Origin: Streptomyces sp. PTY087I2
GTDB taxonomy: Bacteria; Actinomycetota; Actinomycetes; Streptomycetales; Streptomycetaceae
Direction: 5' to 3'
Length of the DNA stretch: 64,000 bases
Assembly (NCBI RefSeq): GCF_001687325.1
Contig: NZ_LZRD01000024.1
Coordinates: forward strand, 1-64,000
This document shows, piece after piece, positions 17,559-26,931 of this stretch. How positions within the stretch are numbered: the stretch's first letter is position 1; each line of letters begins with the position of its first letter. A program made the position numbers and the translations under genes. The notes below the pieces were generated by a model. The model searched no databases. It was not told where the DNA came from and worked only from the letters and a program-made list of their open reading frames with translations.

Positions 17559-18181
17559 TCGCCTTCGTCTCCGGCCCGGTGGCCGCCCTCGCCCCGACCA
17601 CGGCCGTCATCGAGGTCGGCGGCATCGGCATGGCCGTCCAGTGCACCCCGCACACCCTCGCCGACCTGCGCGTCGGCAAGGAGGCCCGGCTCGCCACCTC
17701 CCTCGTCGTCCGGGAGGACTCCCTCACGCTGTACGGCTTCCGCGACGACGACGAGCGGCAGGTGTTCGAGCTGCTCCAGACCGCCAGCGGCGTCGGCCCC
17801 CGGCTCGCCCAGGCGATGCTCGCCACCCACAGCCCCGACGCCCTGCGCCTCGCGGTCTCCACCGGCGACGAGAAGGCGCTGACCGCCGTCTCCGGCATCG
17901 GGAAGAAGGGCGCCCAGAAGCTGCTGCTGGAGCTCAAGGACCGGCTCGGCGAACCGGTCGGCGCGCACATCGGCCAGCAGGGCATCGGCACCCCCGTCAC
18001 CGCCGGCTGGCGCGACCAGCTCCAGGCCGCCCTGATCGGCCTCGGCTACGCGAGCCGCGAGGCCGACGAGGCCGTCAACGCCGTCGCCCCGCAGGCCGAG
18101 GCCGCCGCCGCCGAGGGCACCGCACCCCCCGTGCCGCAGCTGCTGCGGGCCGCCCTCCAGACTCTCAACCGCGCACGCTGA
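17555..18181 (+). CDS. ruvA: Holliday junction branch migration protein RuvA
   Basis: RuvA (208 residues) binds four-way junctions and loads RuvB. The N-terminal OB domain (1-65) is followed by two helix-hairpin-helix motifs (ASGVGPRLA and VSGIGKKGA) and a C-terminal RuvB-binding domain joined by a Gly/Ala-rich linker. ATG overlaps the ruvC stop. Confidence 0.96.
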   Translation: MIAFVSGPVAALAPTTAVIEVGGIGMAVQCTPHTLADLRVGKEARLATSLVVREDSLTLYGFRDDDERQVFELLQTASGVGPRLAQAMLATHSPDALRLAVSTGDEKALTAVSGIGKKGAQKLLLELKDRLGEPVGAHIGQQGIGTPVTAGWRDQLQAALIGLGYASREADEAVNAVAPQAEAAAAEGTAPPVPQLLRAALQTLNRAR

Positions 18182-18211
18182 CCGGCACCGAACCACCGAA
18201 GAGGCCCCTGA

Positions 18212-19297
18212 ATGAACTGGGACGAGACCGGACCCGAGACCGACGAGCCGACCGGCCCGGTCTTCGACGACCGGCTGGTCGACGCCGACGCGGACGGCGA
18301 GGACACCGCGGTCGAGGCGGCGCTGCGCCCCAAGGACCTGGAGGAGTTCGTCGGCCAGGAGAAGGTCCGCGAACAGCTCGACCTGGTCCTCAAGGCGGCC
18401 CGCGCCCGCGGCGCCACCGCCGACCACGTGCTGCTCTCCGGCGCACCCGGCCTCGGCAAGACCACCCTCTCGATGATCATCGCCGCCGAGATGAGCGCCC
18501 CGATCCGCATCACCTCGGGCCCCGCCATCCAGCACGCCGGCGACCTCGCGGCGATCCTCTCCTCCCTCCAGGAGGGCGAGGTCCTCTTCCTCGACGAGAT
18601 CCACCGCATGTCCCGGCCCGCCGAGGAGATGCTCTACATGGCGATGGAGGACTTCCGCGTCGACGTCATCGTCGGCAAGGGCCCCGGCGCCACCGCGATC
18701 CCGCTGGAGCTGCCCCCCTTCACCCTGGTCGGGGCCACCACCCGGGCCGGACTGCTGCCGCCCCCGCTGCGCGACCGCTTCGGCTTCACCGGGCACATGG
18801 AGTTCTACGCCCCCGCCGAGCTGGAGCGCGTCGTCCACCGCTCCGCCCGCCTCCTGGACGTCGCCATCGACGCGGACGGCGCCGCCGAGATCGCCGGACG
18901 CTCCCGGGGCACCCCCCGTATCGCCAACCGGCTGCTCCGCCGCGTCCGGGACTACGCCCAGGTCAAGGCGGAGGGAGCGATCGACCGGGAGATCGCCGCG
19001 GCGGCCCTCAAGGTGTACGAGGTCGACGCCCGCGGACTCGACCGGCTGGACCGCGCCGTCCTCGGCGCCCTGCTGAAGCTGTTCGGCGGCGGCCCCGTCG
19101 GCCTGTCCACCCTCGCGGTCGCCGTGGGGGAGGAGCGCGAGACCGTCGAGGAGGTCGCCGAGCCCTTCCTCGTACGGGAAGGACTGCTGGCCAGGACCCC
19201 GCGCGGCCGGGTCGCCACCCCCGCGGCCTGGGCCCATCTGGGACTGGTCCCGCCGCAGCACGGAGCAAAGGGACAACAGGGCCTGTTCGGGGCGTGA
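18212..19297 (+). CDS. ruvB: Holliday junction ATP-dependent helicase RuvB
   Basis: This 361-residue AAA+ motor drives branch migration. Walker A GAPGLGKTT and Walker B DEIHR are intact, as is the arginine-finger region (GATTRAGLLPPPLRDRF). A winged-helix domain ends the protein. Start ATG at 18212 is preceded by GAAGAGG. It lies 30 bases after ruvA in the same operon. Confidence 0.97.
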   Translation: MNWDETGPETDEPTGPVFDDRLVDADADGEDTAVEAALRPKDLEEFVGQEKVREQLDLVLKAARARGATADHVLLSGAPGLGKTTLSMIIAAEMSAPIRITSGPAIQHAGDLAAILSSLQEGEVLFLDEIHRMSRPAEEMLYMAMEDFRVDVIVGKGPGATAIPLELPPFTLVGATTRAGLLPPPLRDRFGFTGHMEFYAPAELERVVHRSARLLDVAIDADGAAEIAGRSRGTPRIANRLLRRVRDYAQVKAEGAIDREIAAAALKVYEVDARGLDRLDRAVLGALLKLFGGGPVGLSTLAVAVGEERETVEEVAEPFLVREGLLARTPRGRVATPAAWAHLGLVPPQHGAKGQQGLFGA

Positions 19298-19344
19298 TAT
19301 GTCACAGGTTCGCCCGGACAGGAACCTGGGTGCCATGCTGGGCG

Positions 19345-19374
19345 TTGTTCCATCGATGCGGACTCATCTAGACT
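19345..19374 (+). promoter_or_regulatory. Promoter for yajC-secDF
   Basis: TTGTTC (19345-19350) and TAGACT (19369-19374) are 18 bases apart in the 167-base gap after ruvB. This fits the principal sigma factor and would start transcription of yajC about 85 bases before its GTG. Confidence 0.6.
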
Positions 19375-19464
19375 CCGCCGATGCCGCCCTAACCGGTCGG
19401 TGTACCCACCCCCGTATATAGAGGCCGCATTCCAGTCGCGGTCGTGCGAAGGAATTCCCGTCCC

Positions 19465-19950
19465 GTGGATCTCATCACTCTTCTCCCCTTCATCGTGCTC
19501 ATCGGGGCCATGTTCCTGATGACCCGCTCCGCCAAGAAGAAGCAGGCGGCGGCCGCGCAGATGCGCAACGACATGCAGCCCGGTACCGGCGTCCGCACGA
19601 TCGGGGGCATGTACGCGACCGTGAAGGAAGTCCACGACGACACCGTGCTCCTCGAGGTCGCCCCCGGCGTCCACGCCGTCTACGCGAAGAACGCCATCGG
19701 CGCCGTCCTGGACGACGCGGAGTACAACCGCATCGTGCACGGCGACGACCAGGAGCTGGACGCGGACGGCACCGTCGTTCCCGACGACGCCTCCTCGCTG
19801 ACCGGTGACGCCGACGCCGAGGTCGCCAAGATCGACCTGGGCAAGGACGACGCGGACGCCGAGCCCGAGGACGCCGTCGCCAAGGACGTCAAGGACGGCA
19901 AGGACGCCAAGAGCGAGGGCAAGACCGACGGCGACGCCGACTCCAAGTAG
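19465..19950 (+). CDS. yajC: Preprotein translocase subunit YajC
   Basis: This is a small single-span protein (161 residues) of the SecDF-YajC accessory complex. The membrane segment (residues 4-18, LITLLPFIVLIGAMF) is followed by the conserved region GTGVRTIGGMYATVKEV. The last 65 residues are a highly acidic Asp/Lys/Ala tail, longer than in E. coli YajC. GTG at 19465 follows AAGGA; the longer in-phase start at 19444 would overlap that ribosome binding site. Confidence 0.93.
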   Translation: MDLITLLPFIVLIGAMFLMTRSAKKKQAAAAQMRNDMQPGTGVRTIGGMYATVKEVHDDTVLLEVAPGVHAVYAKNAIGAVLDDAEYNRIVHGDDQELDADGTVVPDDASSLTGDADAEVAKIDLGKDDADAEPEDAVAKDVKDGKDAKSEGKTDGDADSK

Positions 19951-19954
19951 TTCT

Positions 19955-20008
19955 CACGATCCCGGGGACGTCGCGCGCCCACCGACGCGGGGCGTCCCCG
20001 GGACCGTG
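19955..20008 (+). terminator. Hairpin between yajC and secD
   Basis: An 11-bp perfect stem (19960-19970 with 19993-20003), extended by four more pairs after one mismatch, encloses a 22-base loop. No U tract follows. It may be a partial terminator that lowers secD transcription relative to yajC, or an RNA-stability element. Confidence 0.55.
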
Positions 20009-20100
20009 CGGTCGTCTGCGGGGGCAGGGTCCCCACTACACTTCGTGGCCGCTCGGGCGCGTACCCGGCGCGGGGCGGTTGGACAGGGAGAAACGAGAAG

Positions 20101-21891
20101 GTGGCAGCACCCAAGAAGGGCCGAGGGCCGTCCAGCGGTCAGGGCAGGCCGGGGCGTGCCCTGGCGCTGATCCTCATCGTCATGGTCGCGCTCGCCGGCG
20201 GGATGTTCCTGTCCGGGCACACCACACCCCGGCTGGGCATCGACCTGGCCGGCGGGACGTCGATCACGCTGGAAGCGCAGAACCAGCCCGGCAAGCCGAA
20301 CGCGATCAACCCGACCAACATGGACACCGCGGTCGGGATCATCGAGCGGCGGGTCAACGGTCTTGGCGTCTCCGAGGCCGAGGTCCAGACCCAGGGCAAC
20401 AAGAACATCATCGTCAACATCCCCAAGGGGACGAACTCCAAGCAGGCCCAGGAGCAGGTCGGCACCACCGCCCAGCTCTACTTCCGGCCCGTGCTGACGG
20501 TTCAGGCGAGCGGTCCCGAGACGCCCACGCCCTCCGGCTCCGCCACCCCCTCGGCCTCCGCCACCCCGAAGCCCGGCGAGTCCGCCCAGGGCGAGGACAA
20601 GGCCAAGGACGAGGAGAAGCCCCAGGGTGAGGAGGCCACCGGTTCGGAGGCCACCCCCTCGGCGAGCGCCACCACCCAGGGCCGCGCGGTCACCGGCGCC
20701 CTGAAGAAGGACGACCCGACCCCCGCCGCCTCCGACAAGCCGAAGGCGTCCGAGTCCCCCGAGGCGTCCCCCTCCGCCGACCCGGCCACGGCGAAGCTCC
20801 AGGAGGAGTTCGCCAAGCTCGACTGCACCGACCCCAAGCAGCGGACCGAGGCGGGCAAGAACGCCAAGGCCACCGACACGATCGTGGCCTGCGGCTCGAA
20901 CGTCCCGGGCAGCTACGAGAAGTACATCCTCGGCCCCGCCGAGGTCTCCGGCAGCGACGTCGACGACGCCAAGGGCGCCATCGACCAGCAGACCGGCGAG
21001 TGGATCGTGTCCATGGAGTTCACCTCCAAGGGCGCGAAGAAGTTCCAGACGATCACCAGCCGGCTCTCGCAGCAGCAGCCGCCGATGAACCAGTTCGCCA
21101 TCGTCCTCGACGGCGAGGTCGTCTCCGCCCCCTCGGTGCGCACGGCGCTCAGCAAGAACGCCCAGATCTCCGGCAGCTTCACCCAGCAGTCGGCCGAGGA
21201 CCTCGGCAACATCCTCTCCTACGGCGCCCTGCCGCTGACCTTCAAGGAGGTCAGCGTCACCACGGTGACCGCCGCGCTCGGCAGCGAGCAGCTCCAGGCG
21301 GGCCTGATCGCCGGCGCGATCGGTCTGGCGCTGGTCATCATCTACCTGGTCGTCTACTACCGGGGTCTGGCGTTCATCGCGCTGCTGAGCCTTCTGGTCT
21401 CCGGCATCCTGACGTACACGATCATGTCCTTGCTGGGCCCGGCCATCGGCTTCGCGCTGAACCTCCCGGCGGTCTGCGGCGCCATCGTCGCCATCGGTAT
21501 CACAGCGGACTCCTTCATCGTCTACTTCGAACGCGTCAGGGACGAGATCCGCGAAGGACGCACGCTGCGACCGGCCATCGAGCGCGCCTGGCCGCGCGCC
21601 CGCCGCACCATCCTGGTCTCCGACTTCGTGTCGTTCCTGGCCGCCGCGGTGCTCTTCATCGTCACCGTCGGCAAGGTGCAGGGCTTCGCCTTCACGCTCG
21701 GCCTCACCACGCTGCTCGACGTCGTCGTGGTGTTCCTCTTCACCAAGCCCCTGATGACGCTCATGGGCCGGACGAAGTTCTTCTCCAAGGGCGGCCCGTG
21801 GTCCGGGCTGGACCCGAAGCGGCTCGGCGCCCAGCCGCCGCTGCGCCGCTCGCGCCGTGTCAACGCCCCCACCGAACCGAAGGAGGCGTGA
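20101..21891 (+). CDS. secD: Protein translocase subunit SecD
   Basis: SecD uses the proton gradient to help preproteins leave the SecYEG channel on the outer face. The 596 residues include an N-terminal span (about 20-38), the first periplasmic-type domain with GIDLAGGTS, and five C-terminal spans of the RND/SSD fold. Residues about 134-233 form an unusual low-complexity insertion rich in Pro, Ser, Ala, Glu and Lys (TPSGSATPSASATP). The insertion would lie outside the membrane. GTG start at 20101. secF follows after one base. Confidence 0.96.
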   Translation: MAAPKKGRGPSSGQGRPGRALALILIVMVALAGGMFLSGHTTPRLGIDLAGGTSITLEAQNQPGKPNAINPTNMDTAVGIIERRVNGLGVSEAEVQTQGNKNIIVNIPKGTNSKQAQEQVGTTAQLYFRPVLTVQASGPETPTPSGSATPSASATPKPGESAQGEDKAKDEEKPQGEEATGSEATPSASATTQGRAVTGALKKDDPTPAASDKPKASESPEASPSADPATAKLQEEFAKLDCTDPKQRTEAGKNAKATDTIVACGSNVPGSYEKYILGPAEVSGSDVDDAKGAIDQQTGEWIVSMEFTSKGAKKFQTITSRLSQQQPPMNQFAIVLDGEVVSAPSVRTALSKNAQISGSFTQQSAEDLGNILSYGALPLTFKEVSVTTVTAALGSEQLQAGLIAGAIGLALVIIYLVVYYRGLAFIALLSLLVSGILTYTIMSLLGPAIGFALNLPAVCGAIVAIGITADSFIVYFERVRDEIREGRTLRPAIERAWPRARRTILVSDFVSFLAAAVLFIVTVGKVQGFAFTLGLTTLLDVVVVFLFTKPLMTLMGRTKFFSKGGPWSGLDPKRLGAQPPLRRSRRVNAPTEPKEA

Positions 21892-21892
21892 G

Positions 21893-22975
21893 ATGTCGCG
21901 ACTCGGCAATCTCGGCGCCCGGCTCTACCGCGGCGAGGTCGGCTACGACTTCATCCGCAACCGCAAGATCTGGTACGGCGTCTCGATCCTGATCACCATC
22001 ACGGCCATCATCGGCGTGGCGGTCGGCGGCCTCCGCATGGGCATCGAGTTCCAGGGCGGCGCGGTCTTCACGACCGACACCAAGGCCCAGATCTCCACGG
22101 CTCAGGCCACCGACGTGGCGACCGAGGCCTCCGGGCACCAGGCCATCGTCCAGGAGCTCGGCAACGGCGGTCTGCGCATCCAGATCACCGAGGTCGACAC
22201 CGCCAAGGCCAACGAGATCAAGGAGACCCTCTCCGACGAGCTCGGCATCCCCGCCAACGACATCAACGCGGACCTGGTCGGCCCCAGCTGGGGTGAGCAG
22301 ATCGCCAACAAGGCGTGGACCGGCCTCGGGGTCTTCATGGTCCTGGTGGTGATCTATCTGGCCATCGCCTTCGAGTGGCGGATGGCCGTCGCCGCCCTCG
22401 TCGCGCTGATTCACGACATCACCATCACGGTCGGCGTCTACGCCCTGGTCGGCTTCGAGGTCACCCCGGGCACGGTGATCGGTCTGCTGACCATTCTCGG
22501 TTACTCCCTGTACGACACGGTGGTCGTCTTCGACAGCCTCAAGGAGGGCCAGAAAGACATCACCAAGCAGACCCGCTTCACGTACAGCGAGATCGCCAAC
22601 CGGTCGATCAACAGCACCCTGGTCCGCTCCATCAACACCACCGTGGTGGCGCTGCTGCCGGTGGCCGGTCTGCTGTTCATCGGCGGCGGCGTCCTAGGCG
22701 CGGGCATGTTGAACGACATCTCGCTGTCGCTGTTCGTCGGTCTCGCCGCCGGTGCCTACTCCTCGATCTTCATCGCCACGCCGCTCGTCGCCGACCTCAA
22801 GGAACGCGACCCGCAGATGAAGGCCCTGAAGAAGCGCGTCCTGGCCAAGCGGGCCGCCGCGGCCGCCAAGGGCGAGTCCCCCGACGACGGCCCCGAGGAC
22901 CGGCGCGACGACGCCGAGACGGCGGGCACGGCGATCGGCCGCCCCCGGTCGCACCGCACCCCCGGGAAGCGCTGA
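21893..22975 (+). CDS. secF: Protein translocase subunit SecF
   Basis: SecF (360 residues) pairs with SecD. It has an N-terminal span, an extracytoplasmic domain beginning GIEFQGGAVF, and a C-terminal block of five membrane segments with GYSLYDTVVVFDSLKE. The 45-residue C-terminal tail is charged. ATG at 21893 is preceded by AAGGAGG. The gap to secD is 1 base, implying coupling. Confidence 0.96.
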   Translation: MSRLGNLGARLYRGEVGYDFIRNRKIWYGVSILITITAIIGVAVGGLRMGIEFQGGAVFTTDTKAQISTAQATDVATEASGHQAIVQELGNGGLRIQITEVDTAKANEIKETLSDELGIPANDINADLVGPSWGEQIANKAWTGLGVFMVLVVIYLAIAFEWRMAVAALVALIHDITITVGVYALVGFEVTPGTVIGLLTILGYSLYDTVVVFDSLKEGQKDITKQTRFTYSEIANRSINSTLVRSINTTVVALLPVAGLLFIGGGVLGAGMLNDISLSLFVGLAAGAYSSIFIATPLVADLKERDPQMKALKKRVLAKRAAAAAKGESPDDGPEDRRDDAETAGTAIGRPRSHRTPGKR

Positions 22976-22978
22976 GCG

Positions 22979-23530
22979 ATGACGAGCACCACCGAATCCA
23001 TCAGGGAGCTGCTGCTCAGCCGGATCCGCGATGTCGCGGACTACCCGAAGCCGGGCGTGGTGTTCAAGGACATCACCCCGCTGCTCGCGGACCCGGTGGC
23101 CTTCACGGCGCTCACCGACGCCCTCGCGGAGCTGTGCGTACGGCACGGCGCCACGAAGATCGTCGGCCTGGAGGCGCGCGGCTTCATCCTGGCCGCGCCC
23201 GTCGCGGTCCGGGCGGGCATCGGCTTCGTCCCGGTCCGCAAGGCCGGAAAGCTCCCCGGAGCCACGCTCAGCCAGACCTATGAGCTGGAGTACGGCAGCG
23301 CGGAGATCGAGATCCACGCCGAGGACCTCGACGCCGACGACCGGGTCATGGTCATCGACGACGTCCTCGCCACCGGCGGCACCGCCGAAGCCTCGCTGGA
23401 CCTCATCCGGCGGGCCGGCGCCCAGGTCGCGGGCGTCGCGGTCCTCATGGAGCTCGGCTTCCTCGCGGGCCGCGCCCGCCTGGAGCCGGGCCTCGCGGGC
23501 ACCCCGCTGGAGGCGCTGATCACGGTCTGA
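22979..23530 (+). CDS. apt: Adenine phosphoribosyltransferase
   Basis: Apt salvages adenine to AMP using PRPP. The 183-residue protein has the type I PRTase PRPP-binding loop VMVIDDVLATGGT and the adenine-site motif KPGVVFKDITPLL near the N-terminus. It begins 3 bases after secF. The secDF-apt-relA order is conserved in streptomycetes as I recall it. A terminator follows. Confidence 0.96.
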   Translation: MTSTTESIRELLLSRIRDVADYPKPGVVFKDITPLLADPVAFTALTDALAELCVRHGATKIVGLEARGFILAAPVAVRAGIGFVPVRKAGKLPGATLSQTYELEYGSAEIEIHAEDLDADDRVMVIDDVLATGGTAEASLDLIRRAGAQVAGVAVLMELGFLAGRARLEPGLAGTPLEALITV

Positions 23531-23571
23531 ACCCGCAGGCCACCGTCCGGCGACGGACACCGAGCACATCA

Positions 23572-23604
23572 GGATGGGCACCCGGGAACACCGGGTGCCC
23601 ATCC
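23572..23604 (+). terminator. Terminator after apt
   Basis: A perfect 14-bp stem (23572-23585 with 23591-23604) with a 5-base loop GAACA is followed by a short T-containing tail. It separates apt from relA. Confidence 0.85.
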
Positions 23605-23701
23605 CTCGTTGTGCAGGCTCCCACCGTCCCCGGGCGAGGTCCCGCCGGGGGATCGATACCATGGGCTCTCCGGGTACCCCGGATCCGCACGAGGAGCGCT
23701 C

Positions 23702-26323
23702 TTGCCAGACGAGGCCCAGTCAGCCGCCGCCCCGCAGCCCGACAAGCCCGTGGCGGCCCCCGCCACGCCGGAGAAGGCCGCGCCCTCCAACGCGCCGGAG
23801 CCCGCGCCCGCCGAGCCGGCCGCCGATACCGCGCGCCCCCGGGCAGCGAAGCCCGCCGCTCCTCCCGCGAAGCCCGCGGCCCCCGAGGCCCCGCCGAAAC
23901 CGGCCGGGACGAAGGGCCCCGCGCAGCCTCCGGCCAGGAAGCCGGCCCCCGCCGCGCCCAAGCCCCCGCCGCCCGGACCCCCCGCGAAGGCCGCAGCCTC
24001 CACCGGCTCCGCCTCCCGCTCCGGCGGCTCCTCCAACCGCGTGCGGGCCCGCCTCGCCCGGCTGGGCGTACAGCGCTCCAGCCCGTACAACCCGGTCCTG
24101 GAACCCCTGCTGCGTACGGTCCGGGGCAACGACCCCAAGATCGAGACGGCCACGCTCCGCCAGATCGAGAAGGCCTACCAGGTCGCCGAGCGCTGGCACC
24201 GCGGCCAGAAGCGCAAGAGCGGCGACCCCTACATCACCCACCCGCTGGCCGTCACCACGATCCTGGCCGAGCTGGGCATGGACCCGGCGACGCTGATGGC
24301 GGGCCTGCTGCACGACACCGTCGAGGACACCGAGTACGGCCTGGACACCCTCAAGCGCGACTTTGGCGACCAGGTCGCCCTGCTCGTCGACGGCGTCACC
24401 AAGCTGGACAAGGTCAAGTTCGGCGAGGCCGCCCAGGCCGAGACCGTACGCAAGATGGTCGTCGCCATGGCCAAGGACCCCCGGGTCCTCGTCATCAAGC
24501 TCGCCGACCGCCTGCACAACATGCGCACCATGCGCTACCTCAAGCGGGAGAAGCAGGAGAAGAAGGCCCGCGAGACGCTGGAGATCTACGCCCCGCTGGC
24601 ACACCGGCTGGGCATGAACACCATCAAGTGGGAGCTGGAGGACCTAGCCTTCGCGATCCTCTACCCCAAGATGTACGACGAGATCGTCCGTCTCGTCGCC
24701 GAGCGGGCCCCCAAGCGCGACGAATACCTCGCCATAGTGACCGACGAGGTCCAGTCCGACCTGCGCGCCGCCCGCATCAAGGCGACCGTCACCGGCCGCC
24801 CCAAGCACTACTACAGCGTCTACCAGAAGATGATCGTGCGAGGCCGCGACTTCGCCGAGATCTACGACCTGGTGGGCATCCGCGTCCTCGTCGACACGGT
24901 CCGCGACTGCTACGCGGCGCTCGGCACCGTCCACGCCCGGTGGAACCCGGTGCCCGGGCGGTTCAAGGACTACATCGCGATGCCCAAGTTCAACATGTAC
25001 CAGTCGTTGCACACCACGGTGATCGGCCCCAGCGGCAAGCCCGTCGAGCTCCAGATCCGTACGTTCGACATGCACCGCCGCGCCGAGTACGGCATCGCCG
25101 CCCACTGGAAGTACAAGCAGGAGGCCGTCGCGGGCGCCTCCAAGGTCCGTACCGACGTCCCCAAGAACACCGGGCGCGGCCAGGACACGGTGAACGACAT
25201 GGCGTGGCTGCGCCAGCTCCTGGACTGGCAGAAGGAGACCGAGGACCCCGGCGAGTTCCTGGAGTCCCTGCGCTTCGACCTCTCGCGCAACGAGGTCTTC
25301 GTCTTCACGCCGAAGGGCGACGTGATAGCGCTGCCCGCCGGCGCGACCCCCGTCGACTTCGCGTACGCCGTCCACACCGAGGTCGGCCACCGGACCATAG
25401 GAGCACGCGTCAACGGGCGGCTCGTCCCGCTCGAATCGACGCTCGACAACGGCGACCTGGTCGAGGTCTTCACCTCCAAGGCGGCCGGCGCCGGACCCTC
25501 CCGGGACTGGCTCGGCTTCGTCAAGTCGCCGCGCGCCCGCAACAAGATCCGCGCCTGGTTCTCCAAGGAGCGCCGCGACGAGGCCATCGAGCAGGGCAAG
25601 GACGCCATCGCGCGGGCCATGCGCAAGCAGAACCTGCCGATCCAGCGCATCCTGACCGGCGACTCGCTGGTGACCCTCGCCCACGAGATGCGCTACCCGG
25701 ACATCTCCTCGCTGTACGCGGCGATCGGCGAGGGCCATGTCGCGGCGGCGGGCGTCGTCCAGAAGCTGGTGCAGGCCCTCGGCGGCCACGACGAGGCCAA
25801 CGAGGACATCGCCGAGTCCACCCCGCCCTCGCACGGCGGCCGCAGCAAGCGCCGCGCCAACGCGGACCCCGGCGTCGTCGTCAAGGGCGTCGAGGACGTC
25901 TGGGTCAAGCTCGCCCGCTGCTGCACGCCCGTTCCCGGCGACCCGATCATCGGCTTCGTCACCCGGGGCAGCGGCGTCTCCGTGCACCGCGCGGACTGCG
26001 TCAACGTGGAGTCGCTCTCGCAGCAGCCCGAGCGGATCCTCGACGTCGAGTGGGCGCCCACCCAGTCCTCCGTCTTCCTGGTCGCCATCCAGGTCGAGGC
26101 GCTGGACCGCTCCCGGCTGCTCTCCGACGTCACCCGGATCCTCTCCGACCAGCACGTCAACATCCTGTCGGCGGCGGTCCAGACGTCCCGCGACCGGGTG
26201 GCCACCTCGCGCTTCACCTTCGAGATGGGCGACCCCAAGCACCTGGGCCACGTCCTGAAGGCCGTACGCGGCGTGGAGGGCGTCTACGACGTCTACCGGG
26301 TCACGTCGGCCCGCAGGCCGTAG
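23702..26323 (+). CDS. relA: Bifunctional (p)ppGpp synthetase/hydrolase (RSH family)
   Basis: This 873-residue Rel protein makes and degrades (p)ppGpp, the stringent response alarmone that also affects antibiotic production in streptomycetes. Domains in order are a Pro/Ala-rich tail (1-100), HD hydrolase with H204-D205 and the downstream ED, synthetase (about 330-480, with KHYYSVYQKM and YQSLHTTV), TGS (about 530-590), a helical and zinc-finger-like region with CCTPVPGD, and a C-terminal ACT domain. Both catalytic domains look intact. The start is TTG at 23702, chosen because GAGGAG lies 5 bases upstream and PDEAQ follows. Confidence 0.95.
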   Translation: MPDEAQSAAAPQPDKPVAAPATPEKAAPSNAPEPAPAEPAADTARPRAAKPAAPPAKPAAPEAPPKPAGTKGPAQPPARKPAPAAPKPPPPGPPAKAAASTGSASRSGGSSNRVRARLARLGVQRSSPYNPVLEPLLRTVRGNDPKIETATLRQIEKAYQVAERWHRGQKRKSGDPYITHPLAVTTILAELGMDPATLMAGLLHDTVEDTEYGLDTLKRDFGDQVALLVDGVTKLDKVKFGEAAQAETVRKMVVAMAKDPRVLVIKLADRLHNMRTMRYLKREKQEKKARETLEIYAPLAHRLGMNTIKWELEDLAFAILYPKMYDEIVRLVAERAPKRDEYLAIVTDEVQSDLRAARIKATVTGRPKHYYSVYQKMIVRGRDFAEIYDLVGIRVLVDTVRDCYAALGTVHARWNPVPGRFKDYIAMPKFNMYQSLHTTVIGPSGKPVELQIRTFDMHRRAEYGIAAHWKYKQEAVAGASKVRTDVPKNTGRGQDTVNDMAWLRQLLDWQKETEDPGEFLESLRFDLSRNEVFVFTPKGDVIALPAGATPVDFAYAVHTEVGHRTIGARVNGRLVPLESTLDNGDLVEVFTSKAAGAGPSRDWLGFVKSPRARNKIRAWFSKERRDEAIEQGKDAIARAMRKQNLPIQRILTGDSLVTLAHEMRYPDISSLYAAIGEGHVAAAGVVQKLVQALGGHDEANEDIAESTPPSHGGRSKRRANADPGVVVKGVEDVWVKLARCCTPVPGDPIIGFVTRGSGVSVHRADCVNVESLSQQPERILDVEWAPTQSSVFLVAIQVEALDRSRLLSDVTRILSDQHVNILSAAVQTSRDRVATSRFTFEMGDPKHLGHVLKAVRGVEGVYDVYRVTSARRP

Positions 26324-26340
26324 GCGTCGCCGTAACCACT

Positions 26341-26380
26341 GCCGTGGCGTGACCGTACCGAGGTCACGCCACGGCCTTTT
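26341..26380 (+). terminator. Terminator after relA
   Basis: A perfect 14-bp stem (26341-26354 with 26362-26375) with a 7-base loop is followed by CTTTT, a classical intrinsic terminator. Confidence 0.93.
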
Positions 26381-26478
26381 CCGTACGGCCACTGCGTCTT
26401 GACGCCCGGTGATTGACCCATGATTTTGCCCTGAGAATGCACCCCGATCCGGGTCGCTTCCGCGCCTACGGTCCTTGC

Positions 26479-26931
26479 ATGACCACTTTTCAGGTGCCTC
26501 AGCGCATGAACTTCGCCGCCGTCTCTCCCAAGGTCTTCAAGGCGGTGCTCGCCCTCGACGCCGCCGCCCGCGAAGGGCTCGACCCCGTCCTGCTGGAACT
26601 GGTGCAGATCCGCGCCTCGCAGATCAACCGCTGCGCCTACTGCATCGATTACCACACCGGGGACGCCCGCAAGGCCGGGGAGTCGGAGGACCGGATCTAC
26701 CAGCTCTCCGGCTGGGAGGAGTCGAGCCTGTTCACGGAGAAGGAGCGGGCCGCCCTCGCTCTGACCGAAGCCGTCACCCTGCTGCCCGGGGGAGTACCGG
26801 ACACGGTGTACGAGGAAGCCGCACGCCACTTCGAGGAGAAGGAGCTCGCCCAGCTCATCGCCCTCGTCTTCACCGTCAACGCGTGGAACCGGATGAACGT
26901 CACCACGCGCAAGACACCCGGTACCCCGTGA
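26479..26931 (+). CDS. Carboxymuconolactone decarboxylase/AhpD-family protein
   Basis: This 150-residue protein has the AhpD-type redox signature E40...C52-AY-C55...H59 (INRCAYCIDYHTG), which supports thiol-dependent peroxidase activity. It is not a true decarboxylase on this evidence. ATG at 26479 has no ribosome binding site. TACGGT (26467-26472) lies 6 bases upstream, so the message is probably leaderless. Its stop overlaps the GTG of the following transporter (GTGA), so the two act as one unit. Confidence 0.87.
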   Translation: MTTFQVPQRMNFAAVSPKVFKAVLALDAAAREGLDPVLLELVQIRASQINRCAYCIDYHTGDARKAGESEDRIYQLSGWEESSLFTEKERAALALTEAVTLLPGGVPDTVYEEAARHFEEKELAQLIALVFTVNAWNRMNVTTRKTPGTP

